Source: Rhodocyclaceae bacterium (GTDB taxonomy: Bacteria > Pseudomonadota > Gammaproteobacteria > Burkholderiales > Rhodocyclaceae). Taken from it: a stretch of 64,000 nt of DNA. Positions 1-9,950 of this stretch are shown here, one piece after another. The notes under the pieces are model-generated. The model was not told the DNA's origin, did not search any database, and was given only the letters and a program-made list of their open reading frames with translations. Position numbers and translations under genes: made by a program. The DNA is taken from positions 1,674,001-1,738,000 of the forward strand of contig JADKDD010000001.1 in assembly GCA_016718525.1 (NCBI GenBank), written 5' to 3'. Numbering within the stretch: the first letter of the stretch is position 1; each line of letters begins with the position of its first letter.

Positions 1-2667
1 ACTCGCTCGCACCTCAACTTCGTGCATTGGAACCTGTACCGATGTGCCATTCAACCTCAGTTGATGTTGCATCCGCCGAAAATCCCGGTAAGCATTGCGC
101 ACATCTTCCGCTATTTCGAGCGGAATAAGTTCCAGTTGAGCAGCAATTTTAAGCAGTGCGAGGTTACCCAGATTTGCCGTCAGTGCAGAAAATCTGTGTG
201 AGTAACCAAGGACGAGATACTGAACGATAAACTCGACGTCAACCAGACCGCCGCGATCATGCTTGAGATTGAACATGGCGCCCCCCTCATCGCCATTGGA
301 ACTGTTTCGTCTCGTCCCGTGGGCGTCAAACATTTTTTTCCGCATCTCAAGCACCTCAGCGCGTAACTGACTCAAGTCTCGCGGCTGACAAAGCACGTCC
401 GTACGAATATGTTCGAACTCGGCGCCGACCGCAGGGTCGCCGGCGGAAAAACGCGCGCGAGTCAATGCTTGGTGTTCCCAAATCCACGCCGATTCAAGTT
501 GGTATCTGCGAAACGCGTCGAGCGAACTGACCATCAAGCCGGAATCACCGTTTGGTCTCAGTCGCAAATCGGTCTCAAACAACTGCCCGGCAGATGTCTG
601 CGCCGAAAGCCAGGTATTCAGGCGGGTTGCAAGGCGCGAATAAATTTCACCTGCGTCGGCTGTCGTGTCGTCATACAGAAATACCAAATCAAGATCCGAA
701 GCGTAACCAAGTTCCTTGCCGCCCAGCTTGCCATAGCTGATGATGGCAAATCTTGGCGAATCGCCATCGCGTTTTGGCAATTTCCGCCAAACCCGCTGCA
801 AGGCGACTTGTAACATCCCATCCGCAAGAATCGATAGTCCATCAGCCAACGTTTCGACCGTCAGGTTTCCAGCCAAATCCTGCACCAACAGGCGAAACAC
901 CTGGGCGTGGTGCTGCTCCCGCATGACATCCATTTGTCTCTCGACATCCGGTTCTGCATCATCAAGCTTGTCATTTAACTCGCTCAAAAAGGCATCGGGC
1001 ACGATGGTGCTTTGGAGCGTCCGATGGTCAAGCAACTCGTCGAGCAAGATCGGATGTCGCTGCAGATAGTCGGCGGCCCACTTTGAGCTACTGACCAAAG
1101 CCGCCAACCTCTCCAATGCGTGCGGGTATTGCTGCAACAAGGCCAAATACGCCGCGCGACGCGAGATCGACTCGAGTAAGTCCAGGCTGCGAACCAGGGT
1201 TTCGTCCGGATTTGGTGCACGCGCTGCGGCCTGAATCAACCGCGGTACCAGCACATCAAACCGCTCCTTTATCGCGGTGGTCATTTGTTGATAGCGTGCA
1301 CCACTGTGCAAGGTTGCAAGCCGCCGCATGCTGCTCGCCGGATCACGGTACCCCAAGCGCTGAAAATCTTCAATGCCGTCGCTTGACTCGCCTTCGTGCC
1401 ATAAACCATGCAGTTTTGGGGTGTCATCTTCTGGTGCGGCAAACACCGAGTCGAAATGCCGCGACACGTTGCTGCGATGATCATCAAGCTCCGTGACCAG
1501 CGCATCGAACGAAGCAAAGCCCATCGTCCTTGCAATTATTGCCCGATCGACGTCCGTTACCGGCAAACTGTGGGTTTGAGCATCATCAAGGTACTGCAAT
1601 CGGTGCTCAAGGCGCCGCATAAACTCGTAAGCCGCTGTCAGTTCATCAACGGTGGCCTGCGGCAAAATGCCTTGTGTGGTGAGCAAGCGTAATACTGCCA
1701 GAGTTGGCTTAACTTGCAGGTTGCGCTCGCGACCGCCACGTATCAACTGGAATACCTGTGCAATGAACTCCACCTCACGGATCCCGCCGGGACCAAGTTT
1801 GATGTTGTCGACCATGTCCTTCTTGGCCACTTCCCGACGAATCTGCGCGTGCAGATCACGCATCGCGTTGATTGCACCGAAGTCAAGGTACTTCCGGAAA
1901 ACAAAGGGGTGCCGTACCGCGTCAAGGGCTTCATGAGCGGCCTTTCGCTCGTTCAAAACGCGCGCTTTGATCCATGCGTAGCGCTCCCATTCACGGCCCT
2001 GGACAACAAAATAATTTTCCAGCATGTCCAGAGAACACACCAGCGGACCGGAATCACCATTCGGACGCAAGCGCATGTCAACCCTGAATACCTGACCGTC
2101 TTCCGTGACATCGGCAATCGCATTGATCAATGCACGCCCGAGGCGCGTAAAAAATTCACTGTTGGAGATACTGCGGCAGCTTGAATTGTTTTGTTCCGGC
2201 ACCGTTTCGCCATCTTCACCATAGACGAAGATCAAATCGATGTCGGATGACACATTGAGCTCACGTCCGCCCAGTTTGCCCATGCCGACCACGATCAGCT
2301 CCTGACGCGCACCCGTGGCACTACTCGGAATGCCATATCGCTCTTGCAGAGCCGCCAGCAAGACGCCTTGTGCGGTAGCCAATGCACATTCGGCCAAATG
2401 CGTCATTGCCTCGGTGACTTCTGCCAAAGGCGCTAACCCGGCCAAATCCCGTGCAGCGACTCGACTTATTACCGTTTGTTTCAATTGCCGCAAGACAGAC
2501 TTCAGGTTGTCCTCGGTGACCGTTTGTCCGGTCATCCAAGCGGCAATCTCAGTCCCTGTTACGGGTTCATGCAAATCGGCAACCATTTTGGTCGCCAATT
2601 CGGGGCGCCGCTGCGTCAAACGGTGCAAGTAACGCGATTGGCTGAGTATGTCGTCAATTAGGGGCAT
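1..2667 (-). CDS. glnE: Bifunctional glutamine synthetase adenylyltransferase/adenylyl-removing enzyme (3' end beyond window)
   Basis: The enzyme adenylylates and deadenylylates glutamine synthetase in response to PII, so it controls nitrogen assimilation in the cytoplasm. The minus-strand frame is open from an ATG at 2667 to the window edge (889 codons), against about 920-950 aa for the family, so only the last few dozen residues are missing. Two nucleotidyltransferase cores are visible. The first is GMGKLGGRELNVSSDIDL near residue 127 (deadenylylation half) and the second is YGKLGGKELGYASDLDLVF near residue 637 (adenylylation half). Each is followed by a LRPNGDSG motif and by the VEFI block typical of the family. 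The gene is divergent from yhdP, a common betaproteobacterial arrangement. No frameshift was seen. Confidence 0.96.
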   Translation of the reverse strand, partial: MPLIDDILSQSRYLHRLTQRRPELATKMVADLHEPVTGTEIAAWMTGQTVTEDNLKSVLRQLKQTVISRVAARDLAGLAPLAEVTEAMTHLAECALATAQGVLLAALQERYGIPSSATGARQELIVVGMGKLGGRELNVSSDIDLIFVYGEDGETVPEQNNSSCRSISNSEFFTRLGRALINAIADVTEDGQVFRVDMRLRPNGDSGPLVCSLDMLENYFVVQGREWERYAWIKARVLNERKAAHEALDAVRHPFVFRKYLDFGAINAMRDLHAQIRREVAKKDMVDNIKLGPGGIREVEFIAQVFQLIRGGRERNLQVKPTLAVLRLLTTQGILPQATVDELTAAYEFMRRLEHRLQYLDDAQTHSLPVTDVDRAIIARTMGFASFDALVTELDDHRSNVSRHFDSVFAAPEDDTPKLHGLWHEGESSDGIEDFQRLGYRDPASSMRRLATLHSGARYQQMTTAIKERFDVLVPRLIQAAARAPNPDETLVRSLDLLESISRRAAYLALLQQYPHALERLAALVSSSKWAADYLQRHPILLDELLDHRTLQSTIVPDAFLSELNDKLDDAEPDVERQMDVMREQHHAQVFRLLVQDLAGNLTVETLADGLSILADGMLQVALQRVWRKLPKRDGDSPRFAIISYGKLGGKELGYASDLDLVFLYDDTTADAGEIYSRLATRLNTWLSAQTSAGQLFETDLRLRPNGDSGLMVSSLDAFRRYQLESAWIWEHQALTRARFSAGDPAVGAEFEHIRTDVLCQPRDLSQLRAEVLEMRKKMFDAHGTRRNSSNGDEGGAMFNLKHDRGGLVDVEFIVQYLVLGYSHRFSALTANLGNLALLKIAAQLELIPLEIAEDVRNAYRDFRRMQHQLRLNGTSVQVPMHEVEVRAS

Positions 2668-2766
2668 CGGATAGAATTTGGGTGTCCAATACGGCGGCCA
2701 GCGCGCTTGTCGCACACGTAACAACCTCCAGTGTTTATTGTAGTCTGCGCCGCACGATCAGCCTCC

Positions 2767-5700
2767 ATGCCCTCTTCTGCATTTTTCTCGCGACTTGCTT
2801 CAGTTTTTGGCCGCCGAACGGCGGTATCACCGCCATGGATGTCGAAACTGATCAATGTCACAGCGATACTGCTGACCGTCGCTTATTTTTCGTTCGCGCT
2901 GCTGATTTTGACCTTGCGTCTGGCGATACTTCCTCAGATTGAAAGTTATCGGCCGGAAATCGAAGCACTTCTCAGCAAGGCCATTCAGCGTGAGGTGAAA
3001 ATTCGCCAGATTGAAGCGTTCTGGGTCGGGTTGCAGCCTGCGTTGACATTGCATGGGCTTGAAATAAAGGACGACAAAGGTCGGGCAGCGCTTACGCTCG
3101 ACACGGTGGAAGCAGAATTGGCGTGGGACTCACTGGCGTCAATGCGCATACGATTGGCACGCTTTGAAATTGTCAGTCCTTCACTGGTCGTACGGCGAAG
3201 CGCGGCCGATAACATCTCAATTGCCGGCATGAACGTGGATCCGTTGTCTGATGGTTACGTTGGCGATCCCAACGCTGACCCGCTGGCAAAGTGTGCTTCC
3301 GATAGTGCAGCGGCCATCAAGTCAGCAGACGAAGCGCCGTGCGACAAGATCGTGACGGAACATCAGGAACAGGATGATGCTGTCCGGCAGAATGACCAAG
3401 CGATCGACTGGTTGCTGGCCCAGCACCGGGTGGTCATCAGAAACGCCAATATTGTCTGGATCGACGAACTCCGACATGCGCCGCCGCTGGAACTCACGCA
3501 GCTAAATTTTTCACTGGAAAAGATCCGCGGTCGACATCGCTTCGGTTTCAATGCCAAACCACCATTGGCGTTGGCCTCACGCATAGATTTTCGCGCTGAC
3601 TTTCGCGGCAATAGCCTGGGCACACTGCGCAAATGGCAAGGCGAAAGTTACGTCGAGTTGGATTACGCAGATTTGGCTGCCTGGCAAAAGTGGATTGACT
3701 ATCCCGTTGACCTGCCCAGAGGGCAAGGAGCCCTGCGTTTGTGGCTGGGTGTTGAGCGCGGGCAGATTGAATCATTGACGGCAGACGTTCGAATCGATGA
3801 CTTGCGCATACGCCTTCGTAAAGACCTGCCGGAGTTGGATCTGGCAAAACTGGAGGGGCGGATCTCCGGCCGGCGAACTGAAAATGAATTCTCGTTCAGC
3901 TTGAAAAACCTCAGTCTGTCGACCAATGATGGGCTCAGCGTCTCGCCAACCAATATCAACTTTCTGTGGGCAGAGGCACAGCCTAACAAGCCGGCGCGCG
4001 GTTTGCTGACTGCAAATGCAATTGATCTCAATGTATTTGCACAGTTGAGTAAACATCTACCCGTCAACGCATCGATACACTCCCAGATAACAGCGTATTC
4101 CCCTGCAGGACAGCTGCATGATTTAGGTTTGGAGTGGGCTGGCGACCTCGCAGACTTTCAGCATTGGAAAATCACCAGTCGTTTCGAAAAATTACGCTTG
4201 AAAGCGTACGGTTCGCTACCCGGAATCGCGGGGCTCAGCGGATCCATCACCGGCTCAGAAATAAATGGAAAGTTATCGCTAAACGCACAGCAGGCGCAGT
4301 TGGACTTTCCGCACCTATTCGACGACTCTCAAATCAACCTGACTGCCTTCAGCGCACAGTCAAGTTGGCGAGCGATCAGTGGAAAGCCGGGTCACTATGA
4401 CATTTCGGTCGACAAGCTTAGCTTCACCAATCAGGACTTTACCGGCGATGGAAGCGGACATTGGCAAACGACAATCGATGGGACCCTACCTACCGCAATG
4501 GATCTGTCATTGAATCTGAAAACGGCAAAAGTCGACTCCGTATGGCGCTACCTCCCGCGTACGGTCAGCAATGAAACCCGCACATGGATCAAACAGAGTC
4601 TGCGCGGAGGGACGCTGACTGGGGTAAAGCTCCTGCTCAAAGGCAATCTGGTGGACTACCCGTTCCGCGGTGGCAAAGGCGGTACGTTTGTGGTTAGCGG
4701 AAACTTCGCCGACACCAACCTGGATTACGCAGACTACTGGCCTCCGATTGCCGGATTGAGCGGAGAAATTTTGTTCGCAAGTGAGACCATGCGTATCCGT
4801 GCGAACAGTGGAAGCGTTTTTGGCGCGTCACTGAAGGATGTAACGGCGGAACTGCCTGACCTTGAGGCCAACGAGCAGATTCTGACAGTTAAAGGTAGGG
4901 CCGCCGGACCCACAGCCGACTTCATGCATTTCATTGATACAAGCCCGGTCAAAAAGAGCATCGACAATGCAATCGAAGACATGCAGGCCACCGGCAGCGG
5001 TGAACTGGACCTGAAGCTGGTCATACCACTCAGCACCGAGGCTCCGGCGCAAGTGGATGGCACCTTCCGCTTTCTCGCCAATCAGGTGGTCATCGGTAAA
5101 GGAATCCCGCCACTCACTGATCTGAATGGCCGGATCAAGTTCACCGCCAACAGCGTCGAGTCCAAAGGTCTGCGCGCCAACTGGCTCGGCTCACCGATGA
5201 GCGCTGAAATAAAGGCCGGTTCGGACGGCACAGTCAATGTGACCGGTGGTGGCGAAATCAGCGTCGCCGGCTTGAGAAACGAATATCCCATGCCGCTTTT
5301 AGACCACTTGGCCGGCGTGGCAAAGTGGACCGGCAACATTCGCGTAAAAAAGAAAGTGCCGGAAATTTTGATCAGTTCGTCGCTGGTCGGATTGTCATCG
5401 AGTTTGCCCGTTCCATTTAACAAAACCGAATCCGAATCCATGCCCTTGCATTTTGAGCGTCGAGCGCCGCAGCCACCCGAAGCAAAGCCAGTCCGATCTC
5501 GTGGTGCGCGCGCCGCGGTTCCGGTTCAAGCGAGCACTGTGGATCCCAACCTTTATGACACGATCGATCTGAGTTTGGGAAAAATTGCCCAATCGAAAGT
5601 TCAGCGTCGCGGTGACAAGACAGCGACGGAGATCGTGCGGGGCTACCTGTTGGTAAACGCGGCTTCGGTTCCGGTCGAGTTAGCCAGACTGCCTGATCGA

Positions 5701-6954
5701 GGATTCCAAATCGCAGTGGACGTTCCGCGTGTCGACCTGGATTTTTGGCGTCCGTTGATGACATTTTCGACACAAACACACAAGACCTCAGATGATTCAG
5801 CGCATTCAACAGGGGTTCCCGTCCAGTTCAAGATTCGGGCAGACGAATTGCGCGTATTTGGCAAGCGGTTTGGTCACCTGAATCTCAACGGCAATCACAC
5901 CGACAACATCGCGCGTTTCACGCTGAAAACAACTGAAGTCTCGGGCGATTTCGAATGGGATAGTCGCGGCAATGGAAAACTAACCGGCAAGATTCCGATG
6001 TTCTCTATTCCAGAGGCTGCGGTTGCGCTACCCAACGTGAAACCAACATCAGCGAGCGATTTTGCCGGTGATGACAGAACCAGTCAGATACCGGCGTTCG
6101 ACATCACCGTTGGCAAACTGATGCATAAGGAACGCGAACTCGGCAGCCTTGATCTACAGGCTGAAAACGTGTCTGGCGAATGGCGCGGAAAATTTGATAT
6201 CCACAATGACGACGCGATCTTGAAAGGGAATGCATTGTGGCGACCATTATCGGCCCAACCCAACGCGCTGTTGGCGCTTGGCGGGGAACCGGTGTACACC
6301 TCGGTTGACTTTAGTGTGGATGCAAAAAACATGGAGAACCTGCTTGTGCGTTTTGGTTATGGCGACACAATGCGGCGTGGAACCGCAAAAATTGACGGCA
6401 AGTTAAGCTGGCAAGGTTCCCCTCTGGCTTTCGATTACCCCAGCCTTGGCGGCAAATTCAATGTGAATCTGGACGATGGTCAATTCAAACAACTCGAACC
6501 GGGTGTCGGCGGTCGTCTGTTAGGGGTGCTCAGCCTGTCCTCGCTGCCGCGCCGAATTACCCTGGATTTCCGCGATATCTTTAGTCAAGGTTTTGCCTTT
6601 GACAGTATAGAGGGTGATGTCGTGGTCACACGCGGCGTTATGGACACTCACAATATGGAAATCAAGGGGCCAGCGGCAAGAGTCCTTTTTAACGGCAGCG
6701 TTAATTTGACCAACGAAACGCAGGACCTGAAAGTCAGTGTGCAACCTGCGGTAGGCGAAACGATTGCGGTTGGTGCGATGTTGATCAATCCGGTGGCCGG
6801 CGCGGCACTTTGGCTGTCGCAGAAACTGTTCAAAGATCCGGTCGGCAAAGCCTTGTCTTACGATTACATTGTTTCCGGAAGCTGGAGCGACCCCAAGGTT
6901 GTTCAGCTGGGGAAATCGGTGAAAGAATCTGATAATGCGAAGGCAATGCCATGA
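2767..6954 (+). CDS. yhdP: YhdP family AsmA-like envelope protein
   Basis: This is a large AsmA/TamB-superfamily protein. YhdP in E. coli is an inner-membrane-anchored periplasmic bridge implicated in phospholipid delivery to the outer membrane. The 1395-residue product has one N-terminal membrane segment (about residues 28-50), then a DUF3971-like region and a C-terminal AsmA-like domain rich in beta-strand patterns; E. coli YhdP is 1266 aa. The start is uncertain. A GTG at 2731 and an internal ATG at 2839 (just before the membrane helix) are in the same frame; ATG 2767 is a compromise. The stop overlaps the nitrilase start by 4 nt (ATGA), so translation is probably coupled. Confidence 0.9.
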   Translation: MPSSAFFSRLASVFGRRTAVSPPWMSKLINVTAILLTVAYFSFALLILTLRLAILPQIESYRPEIEALLSKAIQREVKIRQIEAFWVGLQPALTLHGLEIKDDKGRAALTLDTVEAELAWDSLASMRIRLARFEIVSPSLVVRRSAADNISIAGMNVDPLSDGYVGDPNADPLAKCASDSAAAIKSADEAPCDKIVTEHQEQDDAVRQNDQAIDWLLAQHRVVIRNANIVWIDELRHAPPLELTQLNFSLEKIRGRHRFGFNAKPPLALASRIDFRADFRGNSLGTLRKWQGESYVELDYADLAAWQKWIDYPVDLPRGQGALRLWLGVERGQIESLTADVRIDDLRIRLRKDLPELDLAKLEGRISGRRTENEFSFSLKNLSLSTNDGLSVSPTNINFLWAEAQPNKPARGLLTANAIDLNVFAQLSKHLPVNASIHSQITAYSPAGQLHDLGLEWAGDLADFQHWKITSRFEKLRLKAYGSLPGIAGLSGSITGSEINGKLSLNAQQAQLDFPHLFDDSQINLTAFSAQSSWRAISGKPGHYDISVDKLSFTNQDFTGDGSGHWQTTIDGTLPTAMDLSLNLKTAKVDSVWRYLPRTVSNETRTWIKQSLRGGTLTGVKLLLKGNLVDYPFRGGKGGTFVVSGNFADTNLDYADYWPPIAGLSGEILFASETMRIRANSGSVFGASLKDVTAELPDLEANEQILTVKGRAAGPTADFMHFIDTSPVKKSIDNAIEDMQATGSGELDLKLVIPLSTEAPAQVDGTFRFLANQVVIGKGIPPLTDLNGRIKFTANSVESKGLRANWLGSPMSAEIKAGSDGTVNVTGGGEISVAGLRNEYPMPLLDHLAGVAKWTGNIRVKKKVPEILISSSLVGLSSSLPVPFNKTESESMPLHFERRAPQPPEAKPVRSRGARAAVPVQASTVDPNLYDTIDLSLGKIAQSKVQRRGDKTATEIVRGYLLVNAASVPVELARLPDRGFQIAVDVPRVDLDFWRPLMTFSTQTHKTSDDSAHSTGVPVQFKIRADELRVFGKRFGHLNLNGNHTDNIARFTLKTTEVSGDFEWDSRGNGKLTGKIPMFSIPEAAVALPNVKPTSASDFAGDDRTSQIPAFDITVGKLMHKERELGSLDLQAENVSGEWRGKFDIHNDDAILKGNALWRPLSAQPNALLALGGEPVYTSVDFSVDAKNMENLLVRFGYGDTMRRGTAKIDGKLSWQGSPLAFDYPSLGGKFNVNLDDGQFKQLEPGVGGRLLGVLSLSSLPRRITLDFRDIFSQGFAFDSIEGDVVVTRGVMDTHNMEIKGPAARVLFNGSVNLTNETQDLKVSVQPAVGETIAVGAMLINPVAGAALWLSQKLFKDPVGKALSYDYIVSGSWSDPKVVQLGKSVKESDNAKAMP

Positions 6955-7757
6955 AAATTGCCGCGATCCAAATGATTTCCGGGCCGGCCCTTGCGCCGAA
7001 TCTCGCTACAGCCGGCGGATTGATAGACCAGGCGGTTGCCGGCGGCGCGTCCCTGGTCGCGCTACCTGAGTACTTCCCCTTGATCGGCGCCTCGGACACT
7101 GAGCGGCTGGGCATGCGGGAAACCGATGGCATTGGTCCGATCCAGAAATTTCTGGCGACCAAGGCTAAACAACATGGCATCTGGGTTGTTGGCGGCTCGC
7201 TGCCACTGCTCGCCAACGATGCTGTCAAACTGCGCAACACCTGCATGGTCTATAGCCCGAACGGTGAAAGGGTTGCACGCTACGACAAGATGCATCTGTT
7301 TGGCTTCAACAAGGGTAATGAATCCTATGACGAAGCCAGGACGATCGAACCCGGTGAGACGGTGGTCAGCTTTGAACTGAAAACCAGCGACACCGACTGG
7401 CGCGTCGGTGTCGCCATCTGTTACGACCTGCGTTTCCCCGAGCTTTTTCGTGCCATGGGCCAAATTGACCTCCTCGTTTTGCCCGCCGCCTTTACCGAAA
7501 CGACCGGTCGGGCACACTGGGAACTGCTGTTACGCGCCCGCGCGATCGAGAATCAGTGTTATGTTCTCGCATCGGCACAAGGAGGACGTCATCCGGGCGG
7601 ACGATTGACTCACGGCAACAGCATGCTTATCGATCCATGGGGCGAAATTCTTGCCCGGATGGATAAGGGTGAAGGCATCATCAGCGGAGAAATCAACCGC
7701 CAACGCCTGATTGAAATCCGTTCGAGCCTGCCGGCCCTGCAACATCGAAAACTGTAA
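6951..7757 (+). CDS. Carbon-nitrogen hydrolase (Nit1/Nit2-type, probable deaminated glutathione amidase)
   Basis: This is a 268-aa nitrilase-superfamily amidase. The catalytic triad is visible as Glu40 (in LPEYF), Lys113 (in YDKMHLF) and Cys157 (in VAICYDLRFPELF). These are the hallmarks of the Nit/NIT1-NIT2 branch, which hydrolyses deaminated glutathione or omega-amides and repairs side products of transaminases. Length is normal for the branch. It overlaps the end of yhdP by 4 nt and is followed after 47 nt by tldD, in the yhdP-nit-tldD order common in betaproteobacteria. The exact substrate cannot be told from sequence. Confidence 0.93.
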   Translation: MKIAAIQMISGPALAPNLATAGGLIDQAVAGGASLVALPEYFPLIGASDTERLGMRETDGIGPIQKFLATKAKQHGIWVVGGSLPLLANDAVKLRNTCMVYSPNGERVARYDKMHLFGFNKGNESYDEARTIEPGETVVSFELKTSDTDWRVGVAICYDLRFPELFRAMGQIDLLVLPAAFTETTGRAHWELLLRARAIENQCYVLASAQGGRHPGGRLTHGNSMLIDPWGEILARMDKGEGIISGEINRQRLIEIRSSLPALQHRKL

Positions 7758-7804
7758 AACTGAACCACTATCAAAAAATCACCATACCCCTCTAGGCACA
7801 TGAA

Positions 7805-9256
7805 ATGAGCAACCACCTTCAAACCGCTGAACAAACCTTATTGGCCCCGCACGGTTTGGCGTCCCGCCAGCTTGACGGGATATTTGGTCAATTGTTCGGT
7901 CACCATATCGACTTTGCCGACTTGTACTTCCAGTATGCGCGCTCGGAGGCGTGGAGTCTTGAGGAGGGAATTGTCAAATCCGGCACCTTCAATATCGAGC
8001 AAGGTGTTGGCGTCCGCGCCATTTCCGGCGAAAAAACGGCCTTTGCCTACTCCGACGACATATCGCTGTCGGCACTTAAGGCCGCTGCTGCAACCACCCG
8101 CGCGATTGCCGCGGCAGGTGCGCCGCGCCTTGTGCCATTGCTGCGCAAAGCCCCTTGCCTGGCGCCGCTCTATGTCGCGACCGACCCGATTGCATCGCTG
8201 GACGCGACACAAAAAGTCAAGCTCCTGGAGCGACTCGAAGCTTTAGCTCGCGCCGAGGATTCCCGCGTCAAGGAAGTCATGGCGCACATTGCCGGAACCT
8301 GGGAAGTCATTCTGGTCGCCCGCTCAGATGGCCATTTGGCCGCCGACGTGCGGCCCTTGGTGCGCGTATCCATCACAGTAATCATGGAAGACGAAGTGGG
8401 TGGCGTAAAACGCCGCGAACAAGGTTCTTCGGGCGGCGGTGGTCGCAGTGATTACAGTTATTACACCGATGATCAACTGAAGACCTACGCCCGCCAAGCC
8501 GTACACCAGGCCAGCGTGAACCTTGCCGCAAAGCCTGCTCCTGCAGGTGAAATGACCGTTGTGCTTGGCCCGGGGTGGCCGGGCATATTGCTGCATGAGG
8601 CAGTTGGTCACGGTCTGGAAGGAGACTTCAACCGCAAGGGCAGTTCAACTTTTTCCGGTCGCATTGGTGAGCGTGTCGCGGCCAAAGGTGTCACTGTAGT
8701 GGACGACGGTACGATTGCGCATCGGCGCGGGTCGCTGACGATAGATGATGAGGGAACGCCAACTGAGCGTACCGTGTTGATCGAAGACGGCATCCTCAAG
8801 GGCTACCTGCAGGACACCTTAAACGCCCGTCTGATGAAGACCCGCCCGACCGGAAACGGTCGCCGCGAATCCTTCGCTCATCTGCCCATGCCGCGAATGA
8901 CCAATACCATGATGCTGGGTGGTGATCGCGATCCGGAAGAGATCATTCGCTCGGTAAAAAATGGCTTGTATGCGGCAAATTTCGGCGGTGGCCAAGTCGA
9001 CATCACCAGCGGAAAGTTCGTCTTTTCGACTGCCGAAGCCTATTTGATCGAAGACGGCAAAATTACCTCGCCAGTCAAGGGTGCAACGCTGATCGGCAAT
9101 GGCCCGGAAGCGATGACCCGCGTTTCGATGATTGGTAACGACATGGCGCTGGATTCCGGTGTCGGTACCTGCGGCAAAGAAGGTCAAAGCGTTCCGGTTG
9201 GTGTCGGGCAGCCGACCTTGCGCATTGATGGGTTGACGGTCGGCGGAACAGGCTGA
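7805..9256 (+). CDS. tldD: Metalloprotease TldD
   Basis: TldD is the catalytic zinc subunit of the TldD/TldE (PmbA) peptidase, which acts on unfolded cytoplasmic peptides, matures microcin B17 and degrades CcdA. The 483-aa product has the zinc motif HEAVGHGLEGDF near residue 263, inside the conserved block GWPGILLHEAVGHG. A C-terminal GVGQPTLRIDGLTVGGTG tail is typical of the family. The start codon follows the nitrilase gene by 47 nt, so the three upstream genes probably form one transcription unit. tldE/pmbA is not in this window. Confidence 0.97.
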   Translation: MSNHLQTAEQTLLAPHGLASRQLDGIFGQLFGHHIDFADLYFQYARSEAWSLEEGIVKSGTFNIEQGVGVRAISGEKTAFAYSDDISLSALKAAAATTRAIAAAGAPRLVPLLRKAPCLAPLYVATDPIASLDATQKVKLLERLEALARAEDSRVKEVMAHIAGTWEVILVARSDGHLAADVRPLVRVSITVIMEDEVGGVKRREQGSSGGGGRSDYSYYTDDQLKTYARQAVHQASVNLAAKPAPAGEMTVVLGPGWPGILLHEAVGHGLEGDFNRKGSSTFSGRIGERVAAKGVTVVDDGTIAHRRGSLTIDDEGTPTERTVLIEDGILKGYLQDTLNARLMKTRPTGNGRRESFAHLPMPRMTNTMMLGGDRDPEEIIRSVKNGLYAANFGGGQVDITSGKFVFSTAEAYLIEDGKITSPVKGATLIGNGPEAMTRVSMIGNDMALDSGVGTCGKEGQSVPVGVGQPTLRIDGLTVGGTG

Positions 9257-9342
9257 CCACTGCGTTGCCGACCGACGGCCACGGGTTAAGCAACAGCTTC
9301 GGCGCGCGCTCATATTGGGTGCTATTCACTGAACTTCAAGTC

Positions 9343-9370
9343 CTTGAAAACGACACTCGCGTTCCCATCT
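9343..9370 (+). promoter_or_regulatory. Heat-shock (sigma-32/RpoH) promoter of hsp20
   Basis: The -35 element CTTGAAA (9343-9349) and the -10 element TCCCATCT (9363-9370) are separated by 13 nt. The RpoH consensus is CTTGAAA and CCCCATNT with a spacer of about 11-16 nt, so the -35 matches fully and the -10 matches 7 of 8. It lies 65 nt upstream of an IbpA-like small heat-shock gene, which fits its expected regulon. Confidence 0.85.
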
Positions 9371-9410
9371 TGAACGCAGCAGGTGCTCAGGTGAGGCCTG
9401 CATTCACTGT

Positions 9411-9428
9411 CGCTTTTTTATAAAGGAT
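9411..9428 (+). promoter_or_regulatory. Possible RNA-thermometer hairpin over the hsp20 ribosome-binding site
   Basis: A run of six T (9414-9419) sits directly before the Shine-Dalgarno AAAGGA (9422-9427). CTTT can pair with AAAG across a 5-nt loop. This resembles the fourU/ROSE principle in which U-rich RNA masks the ribosome-binding site of small heat-shock genes. The hairpin is short and weak, so this is only a suggestion. Confidence 0.3.
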
Positions 9429-9434
9429 ATGACC

Positions 9435-9890
9435 ATGCGTCAATATGATTTGAGCCCGCTGTACCGTTCCGCCATTGGTTTTGACCGGTTGGCAAATTTG
9501 GTTGATAACGCCTTGCGCAGCGACGCGCAACCAAGCTATCCGCCCTATAACGTCGAGCGCATCGACGAAAACAACTATCAGATTACGATGGCAGTCGCCG
9601 GATTCACCCGTGCGGAAATTGACATTGAAGTTGAAAATGACACGTTGAAAATCGTCGGTAGCAAGCAGAAGATCGAGCCTGCAAAAACTTACTTGCATCG
9701 CGGCATCGGCACCCGGGACTTCGAGCATCGCTTCCAATTGGCCGAGCACGTCAAGGTGATCAGTGCCGCGCTCGACAATGGATTGCTGAGCATCTCGCTT
9801 GAGCGAGAAATTCCCGAAACCATGAAGCCGCGCAAGATCAGTATTTCAGGCGACGAAATCACACAGGTGCCCGAGCGCAAAGCGGCGTAA
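9435..9890 (+). CDS. Small heat-shock protein, IbpA-like Hsp20
   Basis: This is an ATP-independent holdase that binds unfolding proteins and aggregates in the cytoplasm. The 151-aa product begins MRQYDLSPLYRSAIGFDRL, almost the same as E. coli IbpA, and carries a central alpha-crystallin domain (about residues 35-130, with PPYNVE and AVAGF blocks). A second ATG lies 6 nt upstream at 9429, but the Shine-Dalgarno AAAGGA at 9422-9427 has good spacing only for 9435, and the family alignment agrees. Expression should be heat-induced because of the RpoH promoter at 9343-9370. Confidence 0.95.
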   Translation: MRQYDLSPLYRSAIGFDRLANLVDNALRSDAQPSYPPYNVERIDENNYQITMAVAGFTRAEIDIEVENDTLKIVGSKQKIEPAKTYLHRGIGTRDFEHRFQLAEHVKVISAALDNGLLSISLEREIPETMKPRKISISGDEITQVPERKAA

Positions 9891-9897
9891 TAAAACA

Positions 9898-9950
9898 GCG
9901 TATGGCCGGTGAGAGGGCCTGTCCCTCACCAGTTGGTGCCGGCCATACGC
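9898..9950. terminator. Large palindrome between convergent genes, likely bidirectional terminator
   Basis: The 12-bp arms GCGTATGGCCGG (9898-9909) and CCGGCCATACGC (9939-9950) are perfectly complementary. An alternative inner hairpin (GGTGAG...CCCTCACC) lies between them. It sits between the convergent hsp20 and radical SAM genes. There is no strong T-run, so termination is inferred from position and stem strength only. The right arm is also part of a dispersed repeat copy (9929-9957). Confidence 0.5.
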
